A stretch of DNA of 64,000 bases, taken from contig NW_011887292.1 in assembly GCF_000151315.2 (NCBI RefSeq), positions 1,645,689 through 1,709,688 of the forward strand. Reading direction: 5' to 3'. The notes beneath the pieces were generated by a model. It was not told where the DNA came from. It was given only the letters and a program-made list of their open reading frames with translations, and searched no databases. This document shows, one piece after another, positions 11,377 through 21,770 of the stretch. Numbering within the stretch: position 1 is the first letter of the stretch; each line of letters opens with the position of its first letter. The DNA is from Capsaspora owczarzaki ATCC 30864. Lineage: Eukaryota > Opisthokonta > Filasterea. Position numbers and translations under genes: made by a program.

Positions 11377-13554
11377 TCAGCACTCACGCATGGCAATCCA
11401 GACTTGCGCCTCATCCTCCATCAGTATTTCCGTCGCTGAGTTTTCGGGTACTCCGCGCTGCAGCGAGGTTGGACCGACCGCAGAGCGCAACCGAGCAAGT
11501 AATTCTTCTCGGCTATAGTTGACTGGAATGCCAAGTAGCCGCAAAAGGAGAACACAACTGGCCGAACGTAACTCGCAAGCTGTTTCGAGCAAACACAACT
11601 CGCTCACAAGCGCAGCCGCATCGTGCTCCAGTCGCGACAAGGCGTAAATAAGCAGCTCGACGTTTTGGCAGACAAACTGATCGGGGCGCTCAGGCCGAAC
11701 AGACGCACAAAGCAACAGAAGCCAGGGTGCGCCATTGCCGTGGTCAATGAGCATGCGAATGGCCGCAGCGTCCTCGCTGCGGGCGACGAAAGCCGCAGCG
11801 AACTGCGCACCTCGGTAAATGCTCTTCTCGGTGTCCGAGAGTCCAGCAAGGTCGTACGATTTGCGGTTGGCGAACAAGTCAAACTCGGTTCCGTCGGCAG
11901 CGGGAAGGGCGCTGGGCAGTGGCAGCCCGTACTCGACAACCGCGAGTATGAAACGAGTTGTTTCACCCGACGAGATTGGCCTGGATGCCTCGGGCAGTCG
12001 CCGGGGAATTAACTCGGGCCACAGATGCATATCAAGCTCGGATATGGGGATGGATTGCAGCAGCAGTCGGAAGACCTCCAGATCGCGTGCGAGGAGAGCG
12101 TGTTGCAGTGCAGCTCGTGCTCCTCTCCGCGCCCCGTATGACAGCAGCAGCGGGACGATGCGCGTACTCTTGGCTGCCAGGCGAGGCAGCAGATCGACGA
12201 GATGTGGTCTTGTACTTTTTCCAGAAGTCGGATTATAGTACCGAGCCGGCACCTGAGCGTCGATGGGCGCGCCGAGCTCAAGCAACGCCTGAAGGAAGTC
12301 AGCGCGTGGGATGTCGTGCTCAAGGGTGTACACAGTGAGCTCCCGGGCCGTGACGACGCCGCCAGCCGCGACAAGGAAGCGGAGCATGTCGCAGTCGAGG
12401 TTGCGAACGACCCCATCAAGAAGAAAACGGGTCGGTGTCGCCCCAAGTTCCACCATCAGCCGGGCCATGTCGACGAGGCCATACCGCACTGCGGCCCAAA
12501 GGCCGAGCTCGACGGGCATGCCGCACTCCGTCACCAGGATGCGGATCACATCAGCATGGCGCCGCAGCACCGCGAGATGCAGGAGCGTGACATGGCTTTG
12601 GCAGCGCGAAATGCAACTCGTGAGTAGCTCGCCGGTCAGCACAGAGGCGAGCGTGCGGTCAGCGTCAGTCTTGCTCCTGGGCAGATAATACCACCACCTC
12701 CTTGAGCGCTCATCGAGTGGCGTGTTATCAAAACACACTCGCTGGACGATAATGCTCAACACTTCCGCAGCTGGGATATCGCTCTTTGACTGAAAGTTGA
12801 GGTTCGGCAGCGCCTGGCGCAGCGGAGCGCCGCTGTCAACAAGTGCCGACAGCTCGCCGAGCTTCTGTCTCAGGATGGGGATGTCACCGTGCCAGACAGC
12901 CAGGAAGAGGTGCCGGACGAGGAGGGGGCAGGTCAGCTGGTATGTCTGCCACTCGTCCCAGTCGAATCGCGGGTAGAGGCGCAAATGCGGCAGAGCGTAC
13001 ACATCATGCGCTTCGTTTGTGCCGTCGATCATGCCTTCGTCCAAGGGCAGACCGAGCTGGTTGAGGCATTCGACAATCTCAGCGAGCATCTGTTTCGGAG
13101 CGACATCGCGCCCCAGCTTCAAAAGTTGAGTGGGAACATCCGCAGTCTGGATGAGGTAGCGATCGAATGGTAAGCGGCCGGCGTGCCAGTAGTAGGCGAG
13201 CACGCGCAAGGCCATCAATGCCAGGTCAGCGTACGAGCGTTCGATGCCGTCGTCCCAATTACCATGATTCTTGCTCAGGAGAAACTCTTCGGGTCTCTTG
13301 ACACGAATGAGCGTGCGGCTGTGTGGATACCACGATGTGGGCGATGCTGCGAGCAGCTCGGTCGTCGGAGTGGCGAGGCTCGCGGCCACAACTGCTGGTG
13401 ATGGGGTGTCGAGTTGAGGGAGCGGCTGTGTCCCTTGAGCCTGCGTCCCTTGAGCCTGCGTCCCTTGAGCCTGCGTCCCTTGAGCCGTGGTTGTGGTCGA
13501 GGAGGAGGCAGATGCGGCAGCGTTACTTGCAGTAGAAACATGAAAATGCGCCAA
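11377..13554 (-). CDS. Ankyrin-repeat-like protein, function unknown
   Basis: One uninterrupted frame of 725 codons ends in TGA at 11377-11379. The middle section (roughly residues 310-520) has helical pairs of ankyrin type, with the signature TLLHLAVLRRHADVIRILV followed by weaker units. The C-terminal half is also helical and Leu/Ala-rich. The N-terminus is low complexity, with four copies of a GTQAQ unit coded by a 15-bp tandem repeat (about 13430-13487). The frame opens just after a stop and has no ATG before residue 114 (ATG at 13213-13215), so the true start is unresolved: an upstream exon, a non-AUG start or an internal start are possible. It could be an F-box or SOCS-like adaptor, but no such motif is seen. 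Confidence 0.65.
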   Translation of the reverse strand: MAHFHVSTASNAAASASSSTTTTAQGTQAQGTQAQGTQAQGTQPLPQLDTPSPAVVAASLATPTTELLAASPTSWYPHSRTLIRVKRPEEFLLSKNHGNWDDGIERSYADLALMALRVLAYYWHAGRLPFDRYLIQTADVPTQLLKLGRDVAPKQMLAEIVECLNQLGLPLDEGMIDGTNEAHDVYALPHLRLYPRFDWDEWQTYQLTCPLLVRHLFLAVWHGDIPILRQKLGELSALVDSGAPLRQALPNLNFQSKSDIPAAEVLSIIVQRVCFDNTPLDERSRRWWYYLPRSKTDADRTLASVLTGELLTSCISRCQSHVTLLHLAVLRRHADVIRILVTECGMPVELGLWAAVRYGLVDMARLMVELGATPTRFLLDGVVRNLDCDMLRFLVAAGGVVTARELTVYTLEHDIPRADFLQALLELGAPIDAQVPARYYNPTSGKSTRPHLVDLLPRLAAKSTRIVPLLLSYGARRGARAALQHALLARDLEVFRLLLQSIPISELDMHLWPELIPRRLPEASRPISSGETTRFILAVVEYGLPLPSALPAADGTEFDLFANRKSYDLAGLSDTEKSIYRGAQFAAAFVARSEDAAAIRMLIDHGNGAPWLLLLCASVRPERPDQFVCQNVELLIYALSRLEHDAAALVSELCLLETACELRSASCVLLLRLLGIPVNYSREELLARLRSAVGPTSLQRGVPENSATEILMEDEAQVWIAMREC

Positions 13555-13792
13555 CGCTCATTTCATGTTGTAAAGATTTCGCTGTCAGCTCTAATTGCTG
13601 AATGTCCTCTATTGAGCCTATACACCGAGATAAAACCAAAAAAAAAAAAAAAAAAAAAAAAAAAAGCGCCTTTCGAGAGGGTAATAGACCGACAAGGAAG
13701 GCACAGCACTGGGAGGCTCGAATTTTTCAAACAACCTGAAGTCCCAATCTCACTCCATCATTCAGTCTCTTCTTTTTCCATTGCATTGACCA
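13555..13792. promoter_or_regulatory. Divergent promoter region with A28 tract
   Basis: This 238-bp gap lies between the starts of the ankyrin-like gene (-) and the uL22m gene (+), so both promoters must fit in or overlap it. A run of about 28 A residues spans 13638-13665. Such poly(dA:dT) tracts commonly exclude nucleosomes; that role here is inference. Confidence 0.5.
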
Positions 13793-15374
13793 ATGTTGAG
13801 CAGCGGTGCGCTTCTGCTTCGTTCTCGCGGCGCAGCAGCCGCTCGCGTGCTCACCCAGGCCACGTCCCCGTCGACGCCCGCTCAGCAGCTCCAGACTGTG
13901 TCATCATCACACGCATCAGCAGCAGCGGCGGCAGTGCTTGCCCTGCGCATGTCAGGTAAACGAGATCTCTGGGCTTTGCCTCTTCCTCTCATCTCCCTCT
14001 CCCTCTCCCTCTCCCTCTCCCCCACTGCTCCATCGTATGCATATCCAAGGGGGAGGGGGAGTCCGTGATTTACAAAGCCCCAGTCGTTTGTTCCCCCTGC
14101 TCGTCGTTGGTGACTGTTTGACCTCTCATTCCCCATTCAACCTCGTGCTGGCCTCCATGCTCACGTCTGCTTGGCCTGCGTTCCACTTGGACGACCCTTT
14201 CCTCATCCTCAACCAAAAAAAACACCCCCACAGCACTGCACTTCTCGTCGTCCAGTAATCGCGCCGCCAAGGACCAACAGGCGCCAACAGAGGCGTCGGC
14301 CACCGGCAGCAGCAGCGCGGTCAAAGCGCAGGTGCCTGGTCGCCGACGATTGCCGCAGCTCCGCTACGAGCAACCGCGCCCAAAAGACACCAAGCGCGGC
14401 CAGCGCACCGCCCACAGGTACCTGTGGGACAAGGCCCTGGGAGAGCCCACATGGAAGGAAGGCATGCTTTCGCATCTTGCGCGCGTCCCGCCGTCCGTGC
14501 GCGCCGCTGAACGGCAAGCATATGAGACAGCCAGCGGTGCTCCTCCGACACCCAAGGCCACGCCACAGTCGGGCCAACCTGCCAAGCCCGAGCTGACCGA
14601 CGAGCAGCGCCAGCACGAGCGATACATGAACGTTTTCCGTCCACGAATTGAGCCTCCGGCACCCGTTGCTCGTAAACCGCGTCAGGTTTGTGTTTGCTGC
14701 TGCTGCTGCTGCTGCTGCTGTTGTTGTTGTTCTCTTTGGTGGTGCGTGGTTGATCATGCTGTGCAGTGCGGTGATCAACCTTTCCCTCACTATTGACCGC
14801 TTCCCTTCTCCTCTTCTTCCCCCCCCCCGGTGCAGTTCAATGGCATTCTGCGCTCGATCGCAATGGGCTACCGCAAAGTCAACCTCGTTGCTCGCCTGAT
14901 TAGCAATCTGCCATTGGCGGATGCCATCCTTCAGCTTCAATTCAGCCCAAAGCGCGCCGCAAAGCTCCTCTTGCCCAAGATTCGGGAAGTTGCCGTCCGC
15001 GCAGCCTTGCAGAACGTTCGGATTGAGAACTTGTTTGTCTGTAAGTGTGCCTCAAATTTGGCGACCTGGTCATTGTTTGGAATAGGGCCGTTTCTCGGGC
15101 GCTGATTTGTTTTTTCTTCGTGCTTCTCCTTTTTCTTCGTGCCTCTTCAGCGCGCTCGATAGTCGGCAGGGCCACCCCACTGAAGCGAGTCATTCCACAT
15201 GCTCGAGGCCGCGCCGGCTCCGCTCGCAAATACCGCAGCCATTACATGTTCACTCTTGAGGTTGGGTCACCTCGCCCACCAAGGCGACAAACCATTTTCG
15301 AGCGTCGTATCTACCGGACCTCGCGTGTCCACTTTGCCCCCGCCAAGAAGATTGTTTCTGGCCTTTCGAGTTAA
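13793..15374 (+). CDS. MRPL22: Mitochondrial large-subunit ribosomal protein uL22m
   Basis: Exons: 13793-13955, 14234-14685, 14836-15040, 15151-15374 (347 residues). The C-terminal half is a ribosomal L22 domain: a KVNLVARLI segment, then FSPKRAAKLLLPKIREVAV, and the basic loop TPLKRVIPHARGRAGSARK that lines the exit tunnel in L22 proteins. The N-terminal exon is Ala/Ser/Arg-rich, as expected for a mitochondrial presequence, and a mitochondrion-type extension of about 150 residues precedes the L22 domain. The 14234 acceptor is chosen because it alone keeps frame with exon 1. The intron between exons 2 and 3 contains a short CTG run. Cytosolic L17/uL22 lacks such an N-terminal extension, so the organellar form is favoured. 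Confidence 0.87.
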
Positions 15375-15651
15375 TTGAAAACAAACAAAAAAAAACAATC
15401 CTGGACTGTCGCGCGGTTTCGGGGGGTTTTGTTTGTTTTGCTACCAGAGATTTCTTGGTGGTGTTGTTCGATTGGTGATTTCTTTTTCTCACCTTTGCAC
15501 ATTCGATCGTGGCAGGCAATGGAAGCCTTTGTCATCAAAAGAAATGTTCATATTGACTATATCTGGGTCATCATGTGGAAAGGCAAAAACAAAAGGCAAC
15601 AACAACATGTATCAAACAGCACACGACAGTGTCAAAAACAAAAGCAACCGA

Positions 15652-17273
15652 CTAATGCGAGGCATGCTTGGCCATCAACTGACGCATTCGTGAAGCAAAG
15701 TCATCCCGATCAATGTAGCAGCCTTGCAAGTGCCTCACGCCACTGGAGGGATCGAAGGAAGTGCGGCCGTGCAACACGCGGCGGTTGTTGAAGGCAACAA
15801 CGTCGCCTGCGCGCATGTCCAAGCGCCACTCGCTGGCGCGCTCGCGCATCTTTTCGTTGATTTGGCGGAAGGCCGAGTAGAAGGGCACAATGGCGTCCGG
15901 GTGGGAAATCAAGGGCTGCATGGTGCGGTTGTTGACGTGGACCTCGTACACCTCTTGGTTGCGATCTGCGCAAAAGATCGGGACGTGGTTAATGTACGAG
16001 TGGTCGCCGTTCTTGATGCCAAACCCGACGTCGATGGACGAGAGCACCTGGAAGGCGGTCGGGTCGGTCTTGCGGAGCCATTCGGCAATCCAGAATCCGT
16101 CCACAAAGACACTCTCGCCACCGGTCGCGTCGGCGCGAATGCAGTGCAGAATCTGGATGCCAGGAGACTTTTCCATATAGTTCATGTCCGAGTGATGCTT
16201 GAGCTCCACGCCAGTGTAGGCCAAATGCGCGCCGGGGCGCGGCTCGTTGAGCACATCGAAGAGCAAGCCATAACTGGTCTCCTTGATGTGCGCAATGCGA
16301 CGGCCCATCGCAAGCACCTGCTCCTTCTCGGCCGGCGAGCCACGCACAACGGCAACACCGTAGCGCTCGAGCATCTTGAGCCACTTGAGCACGCCCTTGT
16401 CGTCGGTCGCAAGCTCGCTGTATTCCATGATGGGCAGCTGGCTTTCAATAATGTTCTGGTCCCACAGCGTCATGTTTTCCTTGCGCGTCGAGTTGGTCGG
16501 GGGTCGGGTCTCGTACAGCGAGTACATGTTTTGGCGCAAAAAGGCGGCGTCGTACGTCGATTTGTGGCCGTCGTTGTTCCAGACAATGTCGACATTGCCA
16601 TCCGCGTTCACACGCAGCGACGCAGGTTCAATGTTGATTGGGAGAGAGGGAGTGTCTAGCACCTTTTGGTGCGTGACTGGATGCCGGCAAGCCGGGCAAT
16701 GGCAGTTGTCGCGAAGCTGTCATCAGAGGCAAGTCACAATCATAGACATTCGATTCAAGTGAGCGGACCGATGGAGGTGGTGGGGAGATTGTGCATCAGC
16801 AGAGGGGTCTCGAAGAATATGAACAGATCAAACGAAAGAAAAGAAAGCAAAAAACAAAAACGCTGGGTCACTGTGACCAAAATGGGTCGCACAGTGTTGT
16901 CGCTTACCCAGATGTAGTGGAATTCAGCAGCCTTGCCGTCGGCCCAGGCGCACTTGAGGGACTGCGAGCCCATGGGAATGACTTGGCGGACACCGGTGGC
17001 AGCAGCGTGCTTGGGGGTGGAGGAAGAAGCCTCAGTGGCGAATTGCGCATGGTCGGAAACCGCCGCCGTCGCTGATGACCCACGAGCCGTCGCCGCCGTG
17101 GAGAGACGAGCGACCTGCTGTGTGGCAGCACGCAGCGCGGCAATGGAAGGAGTTGCGCCAGTAGCAACAGCAGCAGCAGCAGAAGAAGCAGCAGCACTGG
17201 TCGAAGCAGACCTGGCAGGTGCGAGAATTCGAGCGGTCGAGCGAACCGCACACGAAACCGAGCGAGCGAACAT
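15652..17273 (-). CDS. Carnitine-pathway 2-oxoglutarate dioxygenase (BBOX1/TMLHE family)
   Basis: Two exons on the minus strand, 16908-17273 and 15652-16716, encode 476 residues. The family uses Fe(II) and 2-oxoglutarate to hydroxylate gamma-butyrobetaine (BBOX1) or trimethyllysine (TMLHE). The N-terminal DUF971-like domain has a Zn site RDNCHCPACRH, with C127-x-C129-x2-C132 as in BBOX1. The iron site is H297-x-D299 (in KHHSDMNY) with distal H438 in NNRRVLHGR. Signature strings such as PGIQILHC and ATGGESVFVDGF fit both enzymes; THQ..LDT and the CYIDRDDF end are closer to TMLHE, while the Zn pattern favours BBOX1. The first 90 or so residues are Ala/Ser/Thr/Arg-rich and look like a mitochondrial presequence. 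It is transcribed away from an ALDH9-like gene 1.1 kb off, which catalyses the neighbouring pathway step. Confidence 0.85.
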
Positions 17274-18374
17274 TTTTGGACGTAAGAGTAGTTGGGGCTT
17301 GTAGAGTAGCTTGGGGATGTTCAACGCACAACACAACACGCGCAAACTTGTTGACTTTTGGTAAGTGTTGAGCAAGTGTGAAAAGAGAGAGTGAGAGAAC
17401 GAAAAACCAAAAACCAAAAAAACAAGGACTGAAGAGGTGAGCGAAACGGGAACGGAAGCAGCTGAAATAGGCGAGCGAACCAACCCCACACAGATGGCCC
17501 GCAGCTGTCAGGGCGAATGTCAGCACGCAATCAGGACACACATACGCATTCACACTCACATTCGCACACTCGGACACGAAAAGCGGCGTCTTGTTCTATA
17601 GGACAGGGCGAGAGAGAGGTGGGGGATGGAGAGGTGTTGTTGAGGAGGCGGAGGTAAAAAGAGAACGGAAACCCCTGAAATTGGGCTTCGCAACGAGACG
17701 AACTCGACGAGCGGAACAAGGTTGCGTAGACGCGGCATTTTGATACGATCGCATACGACATACCAACGCAAACAGAACGCAAGGCAGCACCTTGAGCGTT
17801 CAGGTTTGGTGCTACGCAATTGGTACTGCGGCAGAACAGAACTGAACGCTCATCGCTTCCTCGCTTCCCCCTCTCTTTGTCCTTCCGTCGGCCGTGCTTG
17901 CCTACCATGGGTTGTGTTTTTTGTTTCTTGATCTGTCCTGTTTCAAAGAGCAAAAGCCGGGGGGGTCGATTTTTGTGTCTCACGTTGCGTTTTCCAAACA
18001 ACGGCAGCAGGTTGACATTACGCCGCATGGGTCGGAACAGCTGTTGTCAGAGAGGGTCACGTTTTTGCGCTCACACACACACGCACACACACACTTCCTG
18101 ATCTCCGCTTCAGCATCTTCATCATCATCGTCATCATCGTCATCATCGTCACCATCAACTCTTCGGTGTTTAGTTGTTGTTATTACACTTGCCGAACCCA
18201 CACGAGTGCGAATTGGAAAAAACCGCCAAACTCACTCCTTCTGTTGTTCGTCATCATCACCGGACTGTTGTTCGCCTGTTTTTGTTTGTTTTTTTTTCTT
18301 TGTTGCTCCATCACTCAAACCTCGTTCAACTGACAAACAGCAGCAGAGCAACTACTCTACTCACCTGAAAACGC
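17274..18374. promoter_or_regulatory. Shared upstream region of the carnitine gene pair
   Basis: These 1.1 kb separate the start codons of the dioxygenase (-) and the aldehyde dehydrogenase (+). No coding sequence is recognised. It has a CA-type tract near 18071-18096, a CATCAT run near 18121-18160 and a T run near 18288-18297. Co-regulation from this region is inferred from the head-to-head layout and pathway relationship, not from any recognised binding site. Confidence 0.55.
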
Positions 18375-20110
18375 ATGCTGCAGTCCGTCGTCGTGCGCCT
18401 TCAACCGTCCGCCTCGTCCGCCTTGTCTGCTTCCGTCTGCCGTCGAATGGCTTCTTCCACCGCGCTGCCCATCATTACCTCGTACATTAACGGCGCACGC
18501 GTGCCTGTCGACGCTGCTCGTGCGGCGCTGTGCTTTGACAAGCGCAACCCAGCCACGGGCCAGGTGTTTGCCCAGGTGCAGTCCGCCGACGAGCGCGAGC
18601 TCAACCACGCAGTCGCCGTCGCCCAGGCCGCCCAGCGCGAGTGGGCCGCCCTGAATGGCGCCGAGCGATCCCGCATCCTGCGCAAGGCCGCCCAGCTCAT
18701 CCGCGATCGCACGCAAGCGCTCGCGGAAGTCGAAGTGCGCGATGTCGGCAAGCCAATTGCCGAGGCGCTCAGCTACGACATCAACTCTGGCGCAGACGTC
18801 TTCGAGTACTATGCCAGTGTTGCTGCCACCATGCATGGCAAGTTCTTTAGCAACTTTAGCACGTCCGTGGCCAGTCGACCAGCACGATCGTTTGCCTACA
18901 CGATTCGAGAGCCTTTGGGTGTTTGCGCTGGAATTGGTGAGTCGCGCGCGCAGCAATGTTGTTTTCGGAGAGATCCTGACTTGTGCATCCTGACTCGCAC
19001 TCTGATCGATGGTGTCACTCACGAGCAATCCCTCTTTTGTTTTGACACACAAATCTCTTCCTCGGCCCAGGCGCGTGGAACTACCCCTTCCAGATCGCCT
19101 CGTGGAAGACCGCCCCCGCCCTGGCGTGTGGCAACTCGATGGTGTTCAAGCCAAGTGAGCTCACGCCGTCGTCGGCCGTGGAGCTCGCCGCCATCTTGAC
19201 CGAGGCTGGTGTTCCCGCGGGCGTCTTTAACGTTGTCCAGGGCGCCGGCAACATTGGCCGCGGCATAACCGCACATCCCGACATTGCCAAAGTGACGTTC
19301 ACTGGCGAGAGCGGCACTGGCAAGCATGTGATGCGGTCGTCCAGCGACTCGCTCAAGAAGGTGACGCTCGAGCTCGGCGGCAAGTCGCCGCTGATTGTCT
19401 TTGACGACTGCAAACTCGACGACGCCGTCTCTGGCGCTCTCATGGCCAACTTTTACACGCAGGGCGAAGTGTGCACCAACGGCACGCGCGTCTTTGTCCA
19501 GCGCAGCATTCACGACAAGTTTATTGCCCGGCTGCGTGAGCGCATGAGTGCAACAGCCCAACCAGGCATTGTTATTGGCAATCCCATGGACGAGAAGACC
19601 AATGTTGGAGCACTCATCAGCGAGCCACACATGCAAAAGGTGCTTGGCTACATTGCCAAGGGCAAGGCAGAAGGCGCCAAGCTGATTGCAGGAGGCAACC
19701 GCTTCCAGCCCACGGACGCCGCTTTCAAGGACGGCTACTTTGTCGAGCCCACCGTTTTCGATGAGTGCTCCGACTCGATGGCCATTGTGCGGGAGGAAAT
19801 CTTTGGCCCCGTCATGTCCATCCTTCCTTTCGACACGGACGAGGAGGTCATTCGGCGCGCCAACGCCACATCCTTTGGGCTGGCCGCAGGAGTGTTCACC
19901 AGCTCGCTGCAACGCGCCCACACCTCTGTTGCGTCCTTGCAAGCTGGCATCGTTTGGGTGAACAATTACAACTTGGCGCCTGTCGAAGTTCCCTTTGGCG
20001 GCTTCAAGGAAAGCGGCATTGGCAAGGAGAATGGCACCGAATCGATCGAGAACTTTACCCAGCTCAAGATGGTCTACATGGAAATGGATGGCATTGCTTC
20101 TGTTTTTTGA
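18375..20110 (+). CDS. ALDH9-type 4-trimethylaminobutyraldehyde dehydrogenase
   Basis: Exons: 18375-18936 and 19071-20110 (533 residues). This is a full aldehyde dehydrogenase: the NAD-site segment GAWNYPFQIASWKTAPALAC, general-base Glu288 in TLELGGKSP, and catalytic Cys322 in GEVCTNGTRVFV. The strings NGTRVFVQ, EEIFGPVMSI and NNYNLAPVEVPFGGFKESG match ALDH9A1/betaine-aldehyde dehydrogenases best. In ALDH9A1 the enzyme oxidises 4-trimethylaminobutyraldehyde to gamma-butyrobetaine, the substrate of BBOX1 encoded next door. Two in-frame starts are present: M1 opens an Arg/Ser/Val presequence and M25 (MASST) would give a cytosolic form, so dual targeting is possible. Betaine-aldehyde dehydrogenase for osmolyte synthesis is the main alternative. 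Confidence 0.87.
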
Positions 20111-20242
20111 CGAAAAGAGAAAGAAAGAAGGAAAGAAAGAAAAAAGGGGGCAAGCAAGCAATTCGATTTTTGTGCGTGTGTGTGAAATTACCCATTGATA
20201 GATCAACAAATAACAATGACGATAATAAGGGCAACGACAACG

Positions 20243-20335
<93 letters not shown>

Positions 20336-20339
20336 CAAC

Positions 20340-20385
<46 letters not shown>

Positions 20386-20552
20386 CGCTCGACAACGATC
20401 AAATGCAAAGCTGCAAACTCGAAACACGAGATAAAATACTAAAAGCACAAAAAAAAAACAAATCAGAAAACAGATCCTGAAGAAATACCAAAAACAAAAA
20501 CCGCTCTTGAAGCGGCGCGGCCAGCCAGCCGTAGCAAGGAGAAACTGGGCGG
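20111..20552. repeat. Convergent spacer with (AAC)n microsatellite
   Basis: The spacer lies between the 3' ends of the ALDH9-like gene (+) and the transporter gene (-). Most of it (about 20234-20395) is an AAC trinucleotide repeat with one interruption near 20333. Frames through it give poly-Asn, poly-Thr or poly-Gln and are not considered genes. Confidence 0.9.
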
Positions 20553-21770
20553 TTACTTGGCGGGTCGGGCCTTTGGTGCCTCTTCGATAAACTTGACGTA
20601 AGAATAGTACACGCTACCAGAGACGGAAATGTTCAGGCCAACAAAGTTGGCCATGGAGAAGATGTAATCGCCACCGAGGAACATGCCCAGGTAGGTGGTG
20701 AGGATGTTCTTGAGACAGCCGACGACGGTGGTTGTGAGCGGCGAGTTGGCCTTGGTGCACAGGAAGATGGAGTAGTTGAGGATCAGGCCCATGACGGATG
20801 AGAGAAGGAATTGGAATTGGAAGCCGGCATCGCCCCAACCTTGGAACTGGAGCATGGCGTTCCACTCGGCGGGAGCAAACAGGAAAAAGTACGCAAAGCA
20901 GAATGGCAGCGAGAAGAGCGAGTTGTAGTAGAGGAGGCCAATGGTGCCGAGCTCCTTGCTGTCGAGCTTCTTCTTGAGGACAACACCAGAGAGGGCGGTG
21001 CACAGGTTGTTGACTGTGACCATAAAGTATCCGAACGGATCGAACGCGAGATCGTCGGCGGCAGCGATCAGAGCACCGCCGATGAGCAGACCGACGCTGA
21101 GCTTGACCTTGGGCGTGGAGGAGACGCCGAGAATGTAGTACTCGAGGACCATGGTCATGAAGATGGAGAAGCGACGCAGCACGGTGAGCATTGGCAGGCT
21201 TGTGAGCTTTGTGCCACCCAGTCCGCTGGCCGTGTTGAGGAAGAAGAGCAAGGGCAGCGGGAAGGTCATCTTGGCGACGTGCATGGAGAGATCCGGGAAG
21301 GTGACCTTGCCCAGCGCCTTGAGCACTTGCAGCGTGACGATGGTGGCAACAAACTGGCCGAGCGCGACGCCCATGAACGACGGGAAGCCGTACGTGGTCA
21401 GGACAATCTTGTTGACAAAGATGATGAGGAGGGACGAGACGGCGTAGAACAACGCAGTGCCGATCTGCTCCCTGCGGGACGGGCCCGAGTGGGCGGACGA
21501 GGACGAGGACGAGCCGCCGCCGCTGCTGCTGCTGCTGCCACTGCCAATGTTGCCACTGCCGGAGATGTTGTTGATGTTGATGTTGTTGTGGATTGAGGGC
21601 ATGCCGATCGCGATGGACTGACCGCCGGCAGAGGACGAGCCATCTGAGGCGGTGTCATGGACGAGGCCAGTCAGGTTGATCCGCTCACGAGAGCCGCGCT
21701 GCCCGGCCGGCAGGTGAGCAAGGCCCATGTGGCCCATGTGACGGTGCTGCTGCTGTTGCTGCTGCTCCAT
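20553..21770 (-). CDS. SLC35D-type Golgi/ER nucleotide-sugar transporter
   Basis: A single exon of 405 codons, ATG 21768-21770 to TAA 20553-20555. About ten hydrophobic helices follow a hydrophilic N-terminus of about 90 residues rich in Gln, Gly and Ser. The family signature is strong: LTSLPMLTVLRRFSIFMTM, KKKLDSKELGTIGLLYYN, and TTTVVGCLKNILTTYLGM with GGDYIFSMANFVGLNIS. These match SLC35D1/D2 and related UDP-sugar or GDP-mannose transporters, which exchange nucleotide sugars for nucleoside monophosphates across the Golgi or ER membrane. UDP-glucuronate/UDP-GalNAc (SLC35D1-like) is the likeliest substrate class, but sequence reading does not settle this. The long Gln/Gly/Ser N-terminus is unusual for the family. 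Confidence 0.85.
   Translation of the reverse strand: MEQQQQQQHRHMGHMGLAHLPAGQRGSRERINLTGLVHDTASDGSSSAGGQSIAIGMPSIHNNININNISGSGNIGSGSSSSSGGGSSSSSSAHSGPSRREQIGTALFYAVSSLLIIFVNKIVLTTYGFPSFMGVALGQFVATIVTLQVLKALGKVTFPDLSMHVAKMTFPLPLLFFLNTASGLGGTKLTSLPMLTVLRRFSIFMTMVLEYYILGVSSTPKVKLSVGLLIGGALIAAADDLAFDPFGYFMVTVNNLCTALSGVVLKKKLDSKELGTIGLLYYNSLFSLPFCFAYFFLFAPAEWNAMLQFQGWGDAGFQFQFLLSSVMGLILNYSIFLCTKANSPLTTTVVGCLKNILTTYLGMFLGGDYIFSMANFVGLNISVSGSVYYSYVKFIEEAPKARPAK

Noticed and set aside
20195-20448. Poly-Asn, poly-Thr, poly-Val and poly-Cys frames
   Set aside because: They are readings of the AAC microsatellite in a convergent intergenic spacer.
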